From assembly GCA_013696385.1 (NCBI GenBank), contig JACCYR010000012.1, positions 1 through 7,695 of the forward strand: DNA of 7,695 bases. The letters are read 5' to 3'. The DNA is from Acidobacteriota bacterium (GTDB taxonomy: Bacteria > Acidobacteriota > Blastocatellia > Pyrinomonadales > Pyrinomonadaceae). Positions 5,334-7,695 of the stretch are shown here, in pieces (position 1 is the first letter of the stretch; the number at the start of each line of letters is the position of its first letter). The notes under the pieces are model-generated. The model worked only from the letters and a program-made list of their open reading frames with translations, did no database searches and was not told the origin of the DNA. Both the position numbers and the translations under genes were made by a program.

Positions 5334-6296
5334 GTGATTTATACGGAAACACAAACAGATTTTTTCGCACAATTACAAATCCCTTTTAAACAGATAATTT
5401 TGGGATTTGTTTTTATTTTGTTTGTCGTCTTTCCGCTTTACGCTCAGTCAAGTGTTTCTCTTTCTGCCGATGGAAAGACGCTGACGGTTGACGAAGCCAA
5501 AGATAATGAAATTTATTCATTCGGTAAAACCGTTATTATAAAAAAAGAAGCGAAAGGCGTTTTAGTTTTCGGCGGCGATATTATTATTGAAGGAAAAGTT
5601 GAAGGCGATGTTGCCGTCATTGGCGGAAACATTATTCAAGAGGAAAATGCTTTTATCGGCGGCGATGTAATAGTTTTCGGCGGAACATATCGTGCCAAAA
5701 GCGAGCAACCGCTTCGCAACGCGGAGAAAGAAACCGTGATGGTGGCGATGTTTGAAGAAGAATTACGCAACTTTGCACAAAATCCAACGCAAATTTTCGC
5801 ACCGAGCTTTTCCTGGTCGTTTCTTGCCCAACGCATTTTGTCTATTCTTTTCTGGTTTATTATTTCCTTAGTTTTTACAACCATTGCGCCAGGTGCGGTC
5901 AGCCGGGCAATTGTGCGTTTCCGGCTTTCAACCCTAAAAATTATCGCTATCGGGCTTGCCGCTTTTTTTGTAACAGTGATTGGGGTCGTCGTCGGTTTGA
6001 GTTTTCTGCCGAATTATTTGAGTGCAATTTTCGGTTTGATGGCGTTTGTTTTGCTGATGCTAGGCTATGTTTTCGGGCGTGTCGCATTGCAGGTAAGTGT
6101 CGGCAAACAGTTACAAAAACGCTTTTTACCCGAAAACAAACAATCGGAAACGCTGGCAATTTTAATCGGTGTAATTGTTTGGACGACATTCCTTTCCGTT
6201 CCTTATCTCTGGACGATTGCTCTGTTGGCTCTAATGTCTGCCAGTCTTGGCTTGGTGTTGACCGCTCGCTCAACCAACGGCTGGAAAAGGGCTTAA
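5334..6296 (+). CDS. Exported bactofilin-like protein with C-terminal multi-helix membrane domain
   Basis: This 320-residue protein begins with a signal-peptide-like segment (IPFKQIILGFVFILFVVFPLYAQ, 16-38; cleavage near A37). Residues about 64-119 form short beta-helix-type repeats rich in GG and alternating hydrophobics (GVLVFGGDIIIEGKVEGDV, AVIGGNI, AFIGGDVIVFGGTY), as in polymer-forming bactofilin-like domains. A polar helix and about five membrane segments follow (near 166-186, 202-222, 229-250, 273-292 and 294-311), ending in a basic tail. Families annotated as polymer-forming cytoskeletal proteins with a membrane tail have this layout. The repeat domain would face the periplasm if the signal is used. 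The GTG at 5334 is preferred: in-frame GTGs at 5244 and 5277 lie inside the hairpin and would place about 30 polar residues before the signal. It has no obvious ribosome site. Its role is unknown; context suggests envelope stress or envelope organisation. Confidence 0.75.
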   Translation: MIYTETQTDFFAQLQIPFKQIILGFVFILFVVFPLYAQSSVSLSADGKTLTVDEAKDNEIYSFGKTVIIKKEAKGVLVFGGDIIIEGKVEGDVAVIGGNIIQEENAFIGGDVIVFGGTYRAKSEQPLRNAEKETVMVAMFEEELRNFAQNPTQIFAPSFSWSFLAQRILSILFWFIISLVFTTIAPGAVSRAIVRFRLSTLKIIAIGLAAFFVTVIGVVVGLSFLPNYLSAIFGLMAFVLLMLGYVFGRVALQVSVGKQLQKRFLPENKQSETLAILIGVIVWTTFLSVPYLWTIALLALMSASLGLVLTARSTNGWKRA

Positions 6297-6313
6297 ATTC
6301 ATTAACATTCCCA

Positions 6314-6343
6314 TTTACAAAACTTTACAAAACTAAACAAACC
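6314..6343 (+). repeat. 10-bp tandem direct repeats, candidate operator
   Basis: TTTACAAAAC occurs twice in tandem (6314-6323 and 6324-6333), followed by a degenerate third copy, TAAACAAACC (6334-6343). A 10-bp period puts the copies on one face of the helix, as in activator boxes of OmpR/PhoB-type regulators. The block ends at the -35 element of the first promoter candidate. Confidence 0.45.
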
Positions 6344-6363
6344 TTTTCGGTGTAATTTACGTC
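6340..6363 (+). promoter_or_regulatory. Candidate ECF-type promoter P1
   Basis: AACC (6340-6343), within AACCTTTTCGG, is followed after 16 nt by CGTC (6360-6363). This fits the AAC / CGTC layout of ECF sigma promoters. TATACT (6366-6371) overlaps the region downstream but lacks a good -35 at 17 nt, so a housekeeping promoter is less convincing. Confidence 0.45.
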
Positions 6364-6384
6364 TTTATACTTACGGCTGAAGGC

Positions 6385-6407
6385 AACCTTTTTTTGGCGC
6401 GGGCGTG
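6385..6407 (+). promoter_or_regulatory. Candidate ECF-type promoter P2
   Basis: AACC (6385-6388), within AACCTTTTTTTGG, is followed after 15 nt by CGTG (6404-6407). The -35 side repeats that of P1 45 bp downstream. Two such copies in one 155-nt gap strengthen the reading, although the -10 is one base off and the spacing is one base shorter. Confidence 0.35.
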
Positions 6408-6451
6408 TAATTATTCAGTAAATTTCGTGTTAAAAAGTGAGAAAATTAAAA

Positions 6452-7642
6452 ATGCGAAAAACATTTATATTATCGGCGTTGTTTATATTATTTGGAGTAA
6501 CGGGCGTTTGGGCGCAGTCTGCCGATGTCGGCATCAAGCCGAATTATGCGGGCGGTGAAGTTATGTCAGTAGCTGAAAATAAAATCATTTTACAGACAAA
6601 AGACGGCACGATTGAAATTGCTTTGTCGGATAAAACCGAATATAAGCGTGTTCCGCCCGATAATCCGAGTCTGAAAGCTGCGGTTGCAGCGAGTTTTGCG
6701 GATGTTGGCGTTGGCGATAAATTGCTGGTAACCGGAATGGTTTCGGCAGACAAGAAAACGATTCCGGCGAAAGCCGTTTATTTGCTGACCAAATCCGATA
6801 TTGCCCAAAGGCAGACAAAAGAACGGGAAGAGTGGAAAACACGCGGTATTTCGGGTCAAGTTAAAGCAATAAATCCGCAAACTAAAGAAATTACGGTTTT
6901 AGTGCGCGGAATTGTCGGTTCGAGAGATGTAACAGTTACGCCGAAAGACAACGTGGCATTAGTTCGCTACGCGCCTGATTCGAGCAACTATAACGAAGCT
7001 AAACCAAACACTTTTAATGATATAAAAACGGGCGATTCGATTCGCGCTCTGGGAGACAAAAATGCCGACGGGACAACTTTTAGCGCGGAAAAAATTGTTA
7101 CGGGCGCATTTCAAACCATTGCCGGAACTATTACCGCGATAAATGCTGAAAAAAATGAAATCATCATTAATAATATCCAGACCAAAAAGGACGTAACGAT
7201 TGTCGTCGGAAAAAACACTGTTCTGAAACAATTTCCGGCGGAAATGGCGCAAAGAATGGCACAAATGCAAATGATGCAAGCCGTCGGAACGCAACCGGGT
7301 CAAGGCAGTCTGCGTCCGCCGCCAGGCAATCGGCAAGGCGGGCAAACACAAAGACAAACTTTACCAAACCAAGCGGGACAAGGCGGCGGAATGCGCAGCG
7401 GCAGTCTTGATGATTTACTTGAGCGTTTTCCGAATATCACCGCTGCCGATTTAAAAGTCGGCGATATGATTGCTATCTCTAGCACGAGAAGTTCCAACCA
7501 AGAACGCTTTACAGCAATTAAACTTTTATCCGGTGTTGAGCCGTTTCTAAAAATGCCGCAGTTTCCGCAAGGCAACGGACGACGCGGCGGACAGGATTCC
7601 GGCTTTAGTATTCCGGGACTCGACGGCGGAAATTTTCCATAA
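6452..7642 (+). CDS. Exported protein with three DUF5666-like repeats
   Basis: The 396-residue protein has a clear signal peptide (MRKTFILSALFILFGVTGVWA, cleavage before Q22). Three related modules follow: 32-112 (GGEVMSVAENKIILQTKDG ... GVGDKLLVTGMV ... AKAVYLL), 131-219 (ISGQVKAINPQTKEITVLV ... DIKTGDSIRALG ... SAEKIVTG) and 222-360 (IAGTITAINAEKNEIIINN ... DLKVGDMIAISS ... FTAIKLLSG). Each has a G-x-V/I-x-x-I opening, a K-x-GD turn and a final strand, as in DUF5666-type small beta domains. The third is split by a Met/Gln- then Gly/Gln/Arg/Pro-rich segment (about 262-318) that looks disordered, and the tail is also Gly-rich. The function of the family is not established; it is likely periplasmic or surface-located. 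ATG 6452 is chosen over GTG 6437 because it gives a standard signal peptide. Two ECF-like promoters lie upstream. Confidence 0.82.
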   Translation: MRKTFILSALFILFGVTGVWAQSADVGIKPNYAGGEVMSVAENKIILQTKDGTIEIALSDKTEYKRVPPDNPSLKAAVAASFADVGVGDKLLVTGMVSADKKTIPAKAVYLLTKSDIAQRQTKEREEWKTRGISGQVKAINPQTKEITVLVRGIVGSRDVTVTPKDNVALVRYAPDSSNYNEAKPNTFNDIKTGDSIRALGDKNADGTTFSAEKIVTGAFQTIAGTITAINAEKNEIIINNIQTKKDVTIVVGKNTVLKQFPAEMAQRMAQMQMMQAVGTQPGQGSLRPPPGNRQGGQTQRQTLPNQAGQGGGMRSGSLDDLLERFPNITAADLKVGDMIAISSTRSSNQERFTAIKLLSGVEPFLKMPQFPQGNGRRGGQDSGFSIPGLDGGNFP

Positions 7643-7695
7643 AAATCAGACAGAGGAAATAGAAGATAAAGGTTTAACTATTAAACTATTATTAA
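7643..7695. other. Short 3' intergenic end with AT-rich palindrome
   Basis: No gene starts here within the window. GTTTAA (7672-7677) and TTAAAC (7681-7686) form a 6-bp inverted repeat around CTA. It is too AT-rich to call a terminator. GAGGAA (7653-7658) resembles a ribosome site, but no start codon follows at normal distance. Confidence 0.3.

Overview
The window looks like a chromosomal segment of an Acidobacteriota-type bacterium, possibly the Blastocatellia/Pyrinomonadaceae side. This is inferred from the gene mix: a secretin fused to a cohesin domain, GspG-like pseudopilins ending in DP-x-TG-x-x-DW / YSDW, a PilM-like protein, and an ECF sigma factor beside DUF4870, zf-HC2 and bactofilin-like membrane proteins. 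The DNA has moderate-to-low GC by eye and uniform codon use. I found no tRNA, rRNA, CRISPR array, insertion sequence or phage gene. Every supported gene is on the + strand.

Block 1 (1-3489) is a type II secretion / type IV pilus assembly cluster. It holds the 3' end of a secretin with a C-terminal cohesin domain, two tandem pseudopilins that overlap by 11 nt, and a PilM-like actin-fold protein. The secretin would form the outer-membrane channel, the pseudopilins a periplasmic pseudopilus, and PilM the cytoplasmic side of the assembly platform. Each of the four gene boundaries in or next to this block carries its own 7-bp tandem repeat (AAAATCC, AAAGTCC, AAATCGC, and GTGAAAA with its complement). 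Two of these blocks encode prepilin leader peptides. The other two form inverted, potentially cruciform intergenic elements.

Block 2 (3490-6296) is a regulatory and envelope operon: an ECF sigma factor, a small DUF4870 membrane protein, a zf-HC2 anti-sigma factor with several membrane helices, and a signal-peptide-bearing bactofilin-like protein with a multi-helix membrane domain. The first three genes are separated by about 10 nt each. A perfect 21-bp inverted repeat covers the last codons of the anti-sigma gene and the 90-nt gap before the bactofilin-like gene.

Block 3 (6297-7695) is a 155-nt regulatory region followed by an exported protein with three DUF5666-like repeats. The regulatory region holds 10-bp tandem direct repeats and two successive ECF-type promoter candidates sharing AACCTTTT...CGT. 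A related motif lies before the sigma gene, so an ECF sigma, perhaps the one encoded here, may drive both. The last 53 nt contain no complete gene.

Nothing here is a wholly new system that I can demonstrate. The most unusual signals are the heptamer repeats at successive gene boundaries, one of which appears to separate a Shine-Dalgarno sequence from its start codon by exactly four units, and the long hairpin at the anti-sigma/bactofilin junction.
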